A stretch of DNA of 6,357 nt, from NCBI GenBank assembly GCA_003151375.1, contig PLXI01000119.1:1-6357 (forward strand), written 5' to 3'. Of the stretch, positions 1 to 6,113 are shown piece by piece. A model generated the notes under the pieces. The model did not search any database. It was not told where the DNA came from and worked only from the letters and a program-made list of their open reading frames with translations. The number at the start of each line of letters is the position of its first letter. Within the stretch, counting starts at the first letter, position 1. This stretch comes from Hyphomicrobiales bacterium (GTDB lineage Bacteria; Pseudomonadota; Alphaproteobacteria; Rhizobiales; Aestuariivirgaceae). The position numbers and the translations under genes were made by a program.

Positions 1-1227
1 GGGCCCGCCACCGGCACCTTCGCCACCACCTGCACGCCGGGGCCGTGGCATATTCACCGCATGCTGCAGGCTGCGGATGCCTTTCCCATGAATATTGGCT
101 TCTTAGGCAAAGGCAATGTTAGCCTGCCGGAGCCTCTGGAAGAGCAGGTCAGGGCGGGGGCTGTCGGTCTGAAATTACACGAAGACTGGGGAACGACTCC
201 GGCTGCAATCAATAATTGCCTGAATGTTGCCGAGGCGATGGATGTGCAGGTTGCCATTCATTCCGATACGTTGAATGAATCGGGTTTTGTGGAAGCAACC
301 GTTGCCGCGTTTAAGGGCCGCACCATTCACACCTTCCACACTGAAGGTGCAGGCGGTGGCCATGCGCCGGATATTATAAAAGTGGCATCGCTGCCCAATG
401 TGTTGCCATCCTCCACCAACCCCACGCGGCCTTACACGGTGAATACGATCGCCGAGCATCTTGATATGCTGATGGTGTGTCATCATCTCAGCCCACGCAT
501 TGCCGAAGATATTGCTTTTGCCGAAAGCCGTATTCGCAAAGAAACCATTGCCGCCGAAGACATTCTGCATGACCTAGGGGTTTTCTCGATGTTTTCGTCT
601 GACAGCCAAGCTATGGGCCGTGTTGGTGAGGTGATCATCCGTTGCTGGCAGACGGCTCATAAGATGCGACAACAAAGAGGCGCTTTGCCTGAAGACAAAG
701 GCAATGATAATTTCCGTGCCCGACGTTACATTGCAAAATACACAATTAACCCCGCTATCGCGCAAGGCATTGCCCATGAGGTTGGTTCCATCGCCATCGG
801 CAAGCGTGCTGATTTGGTGATGTGGTCACCAGCTTTTTTTGGCGTGAAGCCGGAAATGGTTTTGCTGGGCGGTTCCATTGCTGCAGCACCTATGGGTGAT
901 CCGAACGCTTCCATCCCCACACCACAGCCCGTTCATTACAGGCCGATGTTTGCCAGCTTCGGGAAATTACTCACCTTTTCCTCGGTGGTGTTCACTTCGC
1001 AAGCGGCTTTGGCTGGTGGCTTACAGCAACGCCTAGGAACGCAGAAGAAAATGGTTCCTGTGAAAAACACCAGAGGTGGAATTGGCAAAAAAGATATGGT
1101 GCTCAACAATGCCATACCCAAAATTGAAGTTAATCCCGAAACATACGAAGTGCGCGCTGATGGCGACCTTTTGGTGTGTGAGCCTGCCCAAAGCCTGCCC
1201 ATGACGCAGCGTTATTTCTTGTTCTGA
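1..1227 (+). CDS. ureC: Urease subunit alpha (catalytic), 5'-truncated by window edge
   Basis: Catalytic subunit of the nickel enzyme urease (EC 3.5.1.5), which hydrolyses urea to ammonia and carbamate in the cytoplasm. The reading frame is open from base 1, so 408 C-terminal residues are visible. Aligned from memory to the 567-residue Klebsiella protein, the window starts near residue 160 and the C-termini coincide (QRYFLF). Visible active-site residues, with Klebsiella numbering, are Lys217 (the carbamylated nickel bridge, in GLKLHEDWG, codon at 172-174), His219, His246 (AIHSDTLNESG), His272 (FHTEGAGGGH), the flap Cys319-His320 (MVCHHL) and Asp360 (SSDSQAMGRVGE). The nickel ligands His134 and His136 lie upstream of the window. 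No frameshift or missing ligand is seen, so the gene is probably functional. Its stop overlaps the ureE start (TGATG). The methionine at 61 is internal, not the real start. Confidence 0.98.
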   Translation, partial: GPATGTFATTCTPGPWHIHRMLQAADAFPMNIGFLGKGNVSLPEPLEEQVRAGAVGLKLHEDWGTTPAAINNCLNVAEAMDVQVAIHSDTLNESGFVEATVAAFKGRTIHTFHTEGAGGGHAPDIIKVASLPNVLPSSTNPTRPYTVNTIAEHLDMLMVCHHLSPRIAEDIAFAESRIRKETIAAEDILHDLGVFSMFSSDSQAMGRVGEVIIRCWQTAHKMRQQRGALPEDKGNDNFRARRYIAKYTINPAIAQGIAHEVGSIAIGKRADLVMWSPAFFGVKPEMVLLGGSIAAAPMGDPNASIPTPQPVHYRPMFASFGKLLTFSSVVFTSQAALAGGLQQRLGTQKKMVPVKNTRGGIGKKDMVLNNAIPKIEVNPETYEVRADGDLLVCEPAQSLPMTQRYFLF

Positions 1228-1667
1228 TGTCGCTTCGTGCAACAAGCTTCGCGCGCGCCGCATTCATAACTGAAAGTCCTTACGCTGTAATTTCACTTGA
1301 AGCACAAGAGCGACACATCAGACGCAAAGTGATTACGCTTGATGGTGGCGAAGAGGTGTTGGTAGACTTTAAGAAAGCCATAAAGTTGGAAGACGGTGAC
1401 TGTCTGGTTTTGGAAGATGGTAGGTTGATTCAGATCACGGCCAGCCCAGAAGATTTGTTGGAAGTTCGTGGTGTTGATGCAAATCATCTTGCACGTCTTG
1501 CCTGGCATATTGGCAATCGTCACCTTGAAGCCCAAATCGAGCCGACGCGCATTCTCATCCGGCCCGATCACGTGATTGCAAAAATGTTAGAACACCAAGG
1601 GGCTGTTGTTAAGCAGACCCATGAAACATTTTCACCCGAACATGGGGCCTATGCGCATGCGCACTGA
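1227..1667 (+). CDS. ureE: Urease accessory protein UreE (nickel metallochaperone)
   Basis: UreE is a cytoplasmic nickel-binding protein that supplies Ni2+ to the UreG/UreF/UreD-apo-urease complex. The 146-residue length fits the family. An N-terminal peptide-binding-like domain (about residues 1-75) is followed by the metal-binding domain with the family segment HLARLAWHIGNRHLEAQ (residues 87-103). His99 of GNRH corresponds to the essential conserved histidine (His96 in Klebsiella). The C-terminus EHGAYAHAH has three histidines but lacks the long His-rich tail of the Klebsiella protein, so extra nickel storage is probably small. The ATG shares one base with the ureC stop (TGATG) and has no clear Shine-Dalgarno sequence, which suggests translational reinitiation. 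The 3' end overlaps the start of ureF. The assignment is secure from both sequence and context. Confidence 0.95.
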   Translation: MSLRATSFARAAFITESPYAVISLEAQERHIRRKVITLDGGEEVLVDFKKAIKLEDGDCLVLEDGRLIQITASPEDLLEVRGVDANHLARLAWHIGNRHLEAQIEPTRILIRPDHVIAKMLEHQGAVVKQTHETFSPEHGAYAHAH

Positions 1668-2298
1668 GGCTTCGCAGCTACTCATGTTGTTCAATTGGAT
1701 GTCGCCAACTTTTCCAATTGGTGGCTTTGCTTATAGCCACGGCCTTGAACAAGCAATTGCGGATGGTTTGGCGACACCAGCAGAATTACATGGCTGGGTT
1801 AGCGATCTGCTACAAAGTGGCTCAGCGTGGAATGACGCTGTTTTCTTTTCACGGTGTTGGCATGATGAAGCCGCTCACTTGAATGCATTGGCCCTTGCGC
1901 TTTGTGGTTCAGCCGAACGCTATCAGGAAACAACTCAGCTCGGCCGCAACTTCACCATCGCTGCCAATGTTTGGTTAAGAAAAGCTGCAACGGAAGGCGA
2001 GATTGCATATCCTGTTGCAGCAGGCTCGATGTGTGTGACAGCTGGTATCGAACAAAACCAAGCTCTACTGGCATTCTTACAAGGGTTTTGTGCCGCGCAA
2101 ATTTCAGTGGCTGTGCGGCTCATTCCATTGGGCCAAACAAAGGGAATTGAAGTGTTGCGAGATCTTTCACCGATTATTGTTGCAATGGCGACACGCGCCA
2201 CAAAAGCGACATTTGAAGATCTTGGCAGTAACTGTTTTCTTGCAGAAATTGCCGCAATGAAACATGAAACATCAGAACCACGGGTTTTTCGCACATGA
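1651..2298 (+). CDS. ureF: Urease accessory protein UreF
   Basis: UreF is an all-helical accessory protein. With UreD/UreH and UreG it forms the pre-activation complex on apo-urease and is thought to couple the UreG GTPase to nickel insertion. From the chosen start it is 215 residues, close to the usual length. The family's N-terminal motif WMSPTFPIGGFAYSHGLEQ spans residues 16-34, and the C-terminus has the typical MKHET...RVFRT ending. The start is uncertain. In-frame ATGs lie at 1621, 1642, 1651 and 1657, and a TTG at 1606. I chose 1651 because the family usually begins about 15 residues before the W-SP motif; 1657 is nearly as good, and a GGGG run at 1644-1647 could serve either. The gene overlaps the ureE end by about 17 nt and shares ATGA with ureG. 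Confidence 0.94.
   Translation: MRMRTEASQLLMLFNWMSPTFPIGGFAYSHGLEQAIADGLATPAELHGWVSDLLQSGSAWNDAVFFSRCWHDEAAHLNALALALCGSAERYQETTQLGRNFTIAANVWLRKAATEGEIAYPVAAGSMCVTAGIEQNQALLAFLQGFCAAQISVAVRLIPLGQTKGIEVLRDLSPIIVAMATRATKATFEDLGSNCFLAEIAAMKHETSEPRVFRT
1652..1663. repeat. 12-bp perfect palindrome at the ureE/ureF junction
   Basis: TGCGCATGCGCA is its own reverse complement. It lies across the two preferred ureF ATG codons (1651 and 1657) and ends just before the ureE stop. In the ureE frame it encodes most of the terminal Ala-His-Ala-His tail, so alternating GCG/CA(T or C) codons could produce it by chance. A role as an RNA hairpin or protein site is only speculation. Confidence 0.5.
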
Positions 2299-2912
2299 TT
2301 GAAGTTCGCAGAAACGGTCCCTTGCGCATTGGTATTGGTGGGCCTGTTGGCTCTGGTAAAACCACACTCACGGAGAAATTATGCAAAGCGATGAGTGCCA
2401 AATATTCTTTAGCCGCCATCACCAATGACATCTACACCAAAGAAGACGCGCTGATTTTAAACCGTCTTCAAGCTCTGCCTGAAGAACGCATCATGGGCGT
2501 TGAAACGGGGGGCTGCCCTCATACTGCCATCCGTGAGGATGCTTCGATTAATCTTGCGGCCATTGATGAAATGGTAAAGCGCATTCCGGATCTTGATGTG
2601 ATCTTCATCGAAAGCGGCGGCGATAATCTCTCTGCAACCTTCTCTCCTGATCTTGCGGATATTTCACTTTATGTAATTTCAGTTTGCCAGGGTGAAAAAA
2701 TCCCGCGCAAAGGCGGCCCGGCAATTACACGCTCCGATTTGCTCATCATCAACAAGGCCGATCTGGCGCCCTATGTGATGGCGGATTTAGGTGTAATGGA
2801 GCGTGATGCAAAAACGCAACGTGGTGATCGCCCCTTTGTGTTTACCGATCTGCACCGTCTGAGAGGCGTTACGGATGTTGTGAGCTTCATAGAAAAACAA
2901 GGCGGCTTGTGA
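2295..2912 (+). CDS. ureG: Urease accessory protein UreG (GTPase)
   Basis: UreG is a SIMIBI-class GTPase of the HypB/UreG family that drives nickel insertion into urease; GTP and nickel promote its dimerisation. The 205-residue length is typical. Motifs visible in order are the P-loop GPVGSGKTT (residues 16-24), the TNDIYTKEDA segment (43-52), the nickel-binding CPH motif in GGCPHTAIRED (72-82, Cys74 and His76), ESGGDNLSATFSP (106-118) and the guanine-specificity motif NKAD (153-156). It lacks the His-rich N-terminal extension of some plant and bacterial UreG proteins. The ATG overlaps the ureF stop by 4 nt (ATGA), so it is probably translated by coupling. It is the last gene of the urease operon here. 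No ureJ, hupE or nickel transporter gene follows on this strand before the convergent genes. Confidence 0.98.
   Translation: MIEVRRNGPLRIGIGGPVGSGKTTLTEKLCKAMSAKYSLAAITNDIYTKEDALILNRLQALPEERIMGVETGGCPHTAIREDASINLAAIDEMVKRIPDLDVIFIESGGDNLSATFSPDLADISLYVISVCQGEKIPRKGGPAITRSDLLIINKADLAPYVMADLGVMERDAKTQRGDRPFVFTDLHRLRGVTDVVSFIEKQGGL
2893..2910 (-). terminator. Weak intrinsic-terminator-like hairpin for the purH unit
   Basis: Read on the minus strand, ACAAG-ccgc-CTTGT forms a 5-bp stem with a 4-nt loop and is followed by TTTT then CT. It lies inside the 3' end of ureG, just past the lipoprotein stop, where transcripts from the right-hand unit should end. The stem is short and only 2 of 5 pairs are G-C, so it may be weak or coincidental. 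I saw no comparable U-tract hairpin for the + strand ureG transcript. Confidence 0.3.
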
Positions 2913-2913
2913 G

Positions 2914-3375
2914 TTAAGGCGCGGTCTTACTTGGTTCAAGATTTTCCAAATGTGGGATGAGTGCAGGGCCCTCCACCAAAGGTTTGTTAGGCAGCAGGGC
3001 TTGATCTTGATCGGAAACATAAGTTGTCTCTTTTTGATCTAATACTTTGCCATCCTTGTCATGAAGCAAAACGCTGACGCTATAGCGCCCGCCCAAAGTG
3101 ATACCAGTCAGCGCCTTTGATTGAATCATATATTGCAAGCGGCCTTGGGATGTCGGCACGCTAACACTTTGCCTCGTATTTGTGCCGGGCAAATCAAATT
3201 GTGCCTCAAGCGTGCTATTGGGCGGCATTGGCGAAGTTTGTTGCGCAACCACAATCATTGATGCTTGCGATGTTGCAAGATTGAACTGCAGGCCGCCGCC
3301 CGCAATTTTGAAATAGCTTGGCGCGGTTTCGCCACAGCCCGAGATCAACAAGCAGACGATGATTAAGCGCTTCAT
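2914..3375 (-). CDS. Small predicted lipoprotein, YbaY/YscW-like at best
   Basis: A 153-residue protein with a short signal peptide: MKR, then a hydrophobic stretch (residues 4-11) ending in the lipobox ISGC with Cys14. It is therefore predicted to be lipidated and anchored to the inner or outer membrane, facing the periplasm. The mature part looks beta-rich, with MPPNSTLEAQFDLPG (50-64), a strand-like GGRYSVSVLLHDKDGKVLD (95-113) and a Pro-rich tail. The pattern 'PPNSTLE...G.Y.V...DKDGKVL' loosely recalls the YbaY/YscW type of small lipoproteins, but this is a guess without a search. It overlaps the end of the upstream permease gene by 4 nt (ATGA), so the two are probably translated together. 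Its stop lies 1 nt from the ureG stop. It is far too short to be a periplasmic amino-acid-binding protein for that permease. Confidence 0.8.
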   Translation of the reverse strand: MKRLIIVCLLISGCGETAPSYFKIAGGGLQFNLATSQASMIVVAQQTSPMPPNSTLEAQFDLPGTNTRQSVSVPTSQGRLQYMIQSKALTGITLGGRYSVSVLLHDKDGKVLDQKETTYVSDQDQALLPNKPLVEGPALIPHLENLEPSKTAP

Positions 3376-4301
3376 AACTTTGGCTCATCTGTATGGGTTA
3401 GTGGATTAACCCGAGCTTGGCGCAATAGAAGCAGCAAAACAATCATCGCAAAGACGCCCGCATCACGGTAAGCAGAACCAAAGCTAGCCGACCAGGCCGT
3501 TTCAACGCAGGCCAAGACAAAGGCACCCACGATGGCACCGCGCAAGCGGCCTTCACCGCCAGCCAAACTGGCAAACATCGCTTTAAATCCTAACATCATG
3601 CCAACCGAGAAATTTGTGCCACCATAAATGATCGCAGACATCCAACCTGCCACGGCAGCCAAGCCGGAGCCAAGTGCAAATGTTAGCACGAATATGCGCT
3701 GGGTATTGACGCCACAAAGTTGCGCTAAAAAGCTGTTATCAGCGGTGGCACGAAACTGACGACCGAAACGGGTAAAGCGCATCAGTACGATCGTGAGAGC
3801 AATGCTGGTAAGGCTCACACTCAAACCCAATAGGCTTGCGGTGGTTACACGGATCGGAAAGTCTCCGGTGAGAATCGAAAAACCAGAGCCTGCGAAAATT
3901 GGCGGCACCCAAACGTCTTGGGCGTTTGTTGCTATCCGCATCAGCTCTTGCAGCACGATGGCAAAACCTATGCTGCCAATCATAAAAGCAAGCGAGGAAG
4001 TTTTGGCGAGGGGCAAAAAAATTATTTTGCCTGTCGCTAAGCCAAGTGAGGCCGCACAAAGCACCGCCACGCCGAGCGCCAGCAGCGTTGCGGCGCCATC
4101 AATATAGCCGTGTAATAGAAATCCAAAGCACGCATAAACTGCCGCGAAAGAGCCGTACATGGCCACGTTTCCGAAGGATAAAAATATGCGACCAGAAATG
4201 GCTTGGATGAGCGAGAAGGCCACAGCAAGGGGTAGATAAAAACCAGCAAGCTGCAGCGCGTTTAGAAGTTGTTGAAAAAGATATGGTCCTTTTTCAAACA
4301 C
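3372..4301 (-). CDS. ABC transporter permease, branched-chain amino acid (LivH) type
   Basis: An inner-membrane permease of the LivH/LivM (HAAT) family. The 309 residues are a normal LivH length. Hydrophobic segments lie at about residues 18-36, 40-62, 68-90, 103-122, 151-176, 201-224, 233-249, 253-272 and 281-294. The cytoplasmic coupling loop is at about 181-200 (FRATADNSFLAQLCGVNT, like 'RA...N...A.L.GIN' in LivH). The family segment around 236-258 (MLGFKAMFASLAGGEGRLRGAIVG) follows. The start is GTG at 4301, 2 nt after the purH stop; no alternative start fits nearby. No second permease, ATP-binding or substrate-binding gene is adjacent, so its partners must be encoded elsewhere or the gene is isolated. 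The substrate cannot be told; members carry branched-chain amino acids, amides or urea. It lacks the long N-terminal domain of UrtB, so urea transport is not supported despite the nearby urease genes. Confidence 0.9.
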   Translation of the reverse strand: MFEKGPYLFQQLLNALQLAGFYLPLAVAFSLIQAISGRIFLSFGNVAMYGSFAAVYACFGFLLHGYIDGAATLLALGVAVLCAASLGLATGKIIFLPLAKTSSLAFMIGSIGFAIVLQELMRIATNAQDVWVPPIFAGSGFSILTGDFPIRVTTASLLGLSVSLTSIALTIVLMRFTRFGRQFRATADNSFLAQLCGVNTQRIFVLTFALGSGLAAVAGWMSAIIYGGTNFSVGMMLGFKAMFASLAGGEGRLRGAIVGAFVLACVETAWSASFGSAYRDAGVFAMIVLLLLLRQARVNPLTHTDEPKL

Positions 4302-4303
4302 GC

Positions 4304-5854
4304 TCAGTGCTTGAAATGCCGCTCGCCAGTGAAGACCATGGCAAGACCGCGCTCATCGGCGGCCTTGATCACATCTTCATCACGCATGGCCCCACCTGGC
4401 TGGATGAGGGCTGTGGCCCCTGCATCTGCTGCGGCCAATACGCCATCCGCAAAAGGGAAGAAAGCATCAGAAGCGACAGCGGAACCTTTAAGGGACAAGC
4501 CTGCATCTTCGGCTTTACGCGCGGCAATACGCGTTGAATCGATGCGTGACATTTGACCAGCACCAACGCCCACTGTTGCACCGGCTTTGGCAAACACAAT
4601 AGCATTTGATTTTACATGCTTGGCCACACGAAAAGCAAAAACCAGATCAGACATTTCTGCGGGCGATGGCTGGCGTTTTGTCACCACCTGCAGTTTTGTT
4701 TCATCAAGTATCGCAGCGTCAGGTGTTTGTACAAGCAACCCGCCAATAATGGACTTAACCATGGGCAGTGTTGCGGCGTCGACGGTCATTGCAGGCAAGA
4801 CCAAAAGCCTGAGGTTCTTTTTAGCGGCGATTATTTCTTGTGCTTTGCTTGTGGCTTCAGGCACAATAATCACTTCGGTAAAGAGCTTAGAAATTTCAGT
4901 AGCCGTGGCTTCATCCAACACACGGTTCAATGCAATGATGCCACCAAAAGCGGAGGTTTGATCGCAGGCGAGCGCCTTCATGTAAGCTTCCGCCACATTT
5001 TCTCCCAATGCCACACCGCAAGGATTAGCGTGTTTGACAATGACGCAAGCAGCTTTCGCACTGCCAAGTTCACGTAAAACGTCCAAGGCGGCATCGGCAT
5101 CATTGATGTTATTGTAGGAGAGTTCCTTGCCTTGCAATTGCTTGGCTTGAAGAATGCCCTGGCGGGCATCACCCGTTTTATAAGCCGCGGCTTTTTGATG
5201 AGGATTTTCACCATAGCGCAAGCTTTGTGCGAGATGGCCGCCGATGGCAAAGTAACTTGGTGCCTCAATGCTATTCACACGGTTAAACCAGTTGGCGATA
5301 GCAGCGTCATAATTGGCAGTGCGCGCGAAGGCCTTAGCGGCGAGGCGCTTTCTGGTGACCAATAAAGTGTCACCCGATTTTTCAATTTCACCCAACACTG
5401 AAGCATAATCAGATGGATCAACAATCACGGTGACAAAAGCGTGGTTCTTGGCTGCGCCGCGGATCATCGCTGGCCCACCCACATCGATATTTTCAATCAT
5501 TTCATCTTCACTGGCGCCCTTGGCTAGGGTTTCCTCAAAGGGATAGAGGTTGACCACTAACAGATCGATATTGGCGATGCCGTTTTGTATTTTAGCATTT
5601 TCATGTTCCGCATTGCCGCGCACTGACAAAAGCCCACCATGCACTTTGGGATGAAGGGTTTTAACGCGGCCATCCATGATTTCTGGGAATCCAGTGATAT
5701 CAGAGACATCAGCCACTTTGAGGCCAGCTTCACGCAGGGCCTTAGCCGTCCCGCCGGTTGAGATCAGTTCAATGTGTTTCGCAGCCAGTGCTTTGGCAAA
5801 CTCAATCAATCCGGTTTTGTCGGATACGGAAAGCAGGGCGCGGGCTATAGTCAT
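4304..5854 (-). CDS. purH: Bifunctional AICAR formyltransferase / IMP cyclohydrolase
   Basis: PurH catalyses the last two steps of de novo purine synthesis: formylation of AICAR with 10-formyl-THF, then ring closure to IMP, in the cytoplasm. The 516-residue length is typical. The N-terminal cyclohydrolase (MGS-like) domain, about 1-190, contains STGGTAKAL (32-40), DGRVKTLHPKVHGG (61-74), NLYPFEET (102-109) and ENIDVGGPAMIRGAAKNH (121-138). The transformylase domain contains SLRYGENPHQ (211-220), the catalytic Lys-His in IVKHANPCG (Lys274, His275), SAFGGIIALNR (301-311), SDAFFPFADG (462-471) and QPGGAMRD (485-492), ending FTGERHFKH. I chose the ATG at 5854 over an in-frame TTG at 5857 because AAGGAG lies 6 nt before the ATG. 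It is the first gene of a right-to-left unit with the permease and lipoprotein. Confidence 0.98.
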   Translation of the reverse strand: MTIARALLSVSDKTGLIEFAKALAAKHIELISTGGTAKALREAGLKVADVSDITGFPEIMDGRVKTLHPKVHGGLLSVRGNAEHENAKIQNGIANIDLLVVNLYPFEETLAKGASEDEMIENIDVGGPAMIRGAAKNHAFVTVIVDPSDYASVLGEIEKSGDTLLVTRKRLAAKAFARTANYDAAIANWFNRVNSIEAPSYFAIGGHLAQSLRYGENPHQKAAAYKTGDARQGILQAKQLQGKELSYNNINDADAALDVLRELGSAKAACVIVKHANPCGVALGENVAEAYMKALACDQTSAFGGIIALNRVLDEATATEISKLFTEVIIVPEATSKAQEIIAAKKNLRLLVLPAMTVDAATLPMVKSIIGGLLVQTPDAAILDETKLQVVTKRQPSPAEMSDLVFAFRVAKHVKSNAIVFAKAGATVGVGAGQMSRIDSTRIAARKAEDAGLSLKGSAVASDAFFPFADGVLAAADAGATALIQPGGAMRDEDVIKAADERGLAMVFTGERHFKH

Positions 5855-5894
5855 CAATTTCTCCTTGTTCGGTCTGCGTTAGGCCAAATTGATG
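5852..5894. repeat. 9-bp perfect inverted repeat over the purH start
   Basis: CATCAATTT at 5852-5860 and AAATTGATG at 5886-5894 are perfect reverse complements separated by 25 nt. The left arm contains the purH start codon and the spacer behind its Shine-Dalgarno sequence. If the purH transcript starts to the right of 5894, the arms could pair and hide the start codon; otherwise the repeat could be a two-half-site operator in DNA. Neither role is shown by the sequence alone. Confidence 0.6.
5861..5866 (-). promoter_or_regulatory. purH ribosome-binding site
   Basis: On the minus strand AAGGAG precedes the purH ATG at 5854 with a 6-nt spacer, an optimal Shine-Dalgarno arrangement. It decides the ATG at 5854 over the TTG at 5857. 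It is the clearest ribosome-binding site in the window; most other genes here start by overlap with the gene before. Confidence 0.85.
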
Positions 5895-5899
5895 GTCAA
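5894..5899 (-). promoter_or_regulatory. Possible -35 element for purH
   Basis: TTGACC on the minus strand matches the sigma-70 -35 consensus (TTGACA) at five of six positions and lies about 40 nt before the purH ATG. No good -10 hexamer is seen 16-18 nt downstream, so the call is weak. Alphaproteobacterial promoters often have poorly conserved -10 elements. Confidence 0.25.
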
Positions 5900-5914
5900 G
5901 AAAACCCGAATTTG

Positions 5915-5920
5915 TTATAT
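5915..5920 (+). promoter_or_regulatory. Possible -10 element for the SDHAF4-family gene
   Basis: TTATAT, preceded by TTTG, resembles an extended -10 and ends 7 nt before the ATG at 5928. A start of transcription at the usual distance would fall at or next to that ATG, giving a leaderless message. No convincing -35 lies at 16-18 nt; TTGATG (5889-5894) is 20 nt upstream. Confidence 0.3.
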
Positions 5921-5927
5921 GTGAGTG

Positions 5928-6098
5928 ATGACTGATCGTCCACTTACTGATGCTGCCAAGCGCGCCCTTGCTGAGGCTGAGGCTAGACGCAAAGCTGCCG
6001 TGACCAAATCATTGCCACCTGAGAAAGGTGGCCCCAAGGGGCCCGAGCCCACACGCTTTGGTGATTGGGAGAAAAAAGGCATCACTTCTGATTTCTAG
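5928..6098 (+). CDS. Succinate dehydrogenase assembly factor 4 family (DUF1674) protein
   Basis: A 56-residue protein that ends in the family signature GPEPTRFGDWEKKGITSDF (residues 38-56), as in DUF1674 proteins of alphaproteobacteria and mitochondrial SDHAF4. In mitochondria SDHAF4 binds the flavoprotein subunit SdhA and helps it mature before assembly with SdhB; the bacterial members are assumed to act similarly. The N-terminal part (residues 8-26) is rich in Ala, Arg, Lys and Glu and is probably helical or disordered. The ATG at 5928 has no clear Shine-Dalgarno sequence, and a GTG directly before it (5925) is in frame. It is transcribed divergently from purH and lies 15 nt before the glycosylase gene. 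No sdh genes are visible in the window. The C-terminal motif makes the family call strong; the function is inferred from the family. Confidence 0.88.
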   Translation: MTDRPLTDAAKRALAEAEARRKAAVTKSLPPEKGGPKGPEPTRFGDWEKKGITSDF

Positions 6099-6113
6099 GG
6101 GCAACATAAATCT

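Noticed and set aside
175..1202. Minus-strand open frames opposite ureC.
   Set aside because: ureC is conserved residue by residue through this stretch, and the antisense frames show no domain, start signal or plausible composition.
1606..1650. An N-terminal extension of UreF from TTG 1606 or ATG 1621.
   Set aside because: It would overlap ureE by 47-62 nt and adds residues not expected before the UreF motif; ATG 1651 or 1657 fits the family length better.
2930..2945. CTTG-gtt-CAAG followed by ATTTT as a terminator for ureG.
   Set aside because: The stem is only 4 bp with a 3-nt loop and the T-run is short; this is expected by chance.
3372..4301. Calling the permease a urea transporter subunit (UrtB) because it lies next to urease genes.
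   Set aside because: It is on the opposite strand, is cotranscribed with purH, has the short LivH length without UrtB's long N-terminal domain, and has no urtA, C, D or E beside it.
4587..5077. Long open frames on the + strand opposite purH.
   Set aside because: They show no recognisable protein features and lie fully antisense to well-conserved purH codons; they are shadows of that gene.
2295..5854. A purine-breakdown-to-urea system joining purH and urease.
   Set aside because: purH builds IMP rather than degrading purines, the two operons are convergent, and no allantoin or ureide genes are visible; adjacency alone is not evidence.
5855..5857. TTG at 5857 as the purH start, adding one residue.
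   Set aside because: The ATG at 5854 is directly next to it and has the better-spaced AAGGAG.
6030..6043. GGCCCC-AA-GGGGCC inverted repeat as a hairpin or terminator.
   Set aside because: It lies inside the SDHAF4-family coding sequence, is explained by the conserved Gly-Pro-Lys-Gly-Pro codons, has too small a loop, and has no T-tract behind it.
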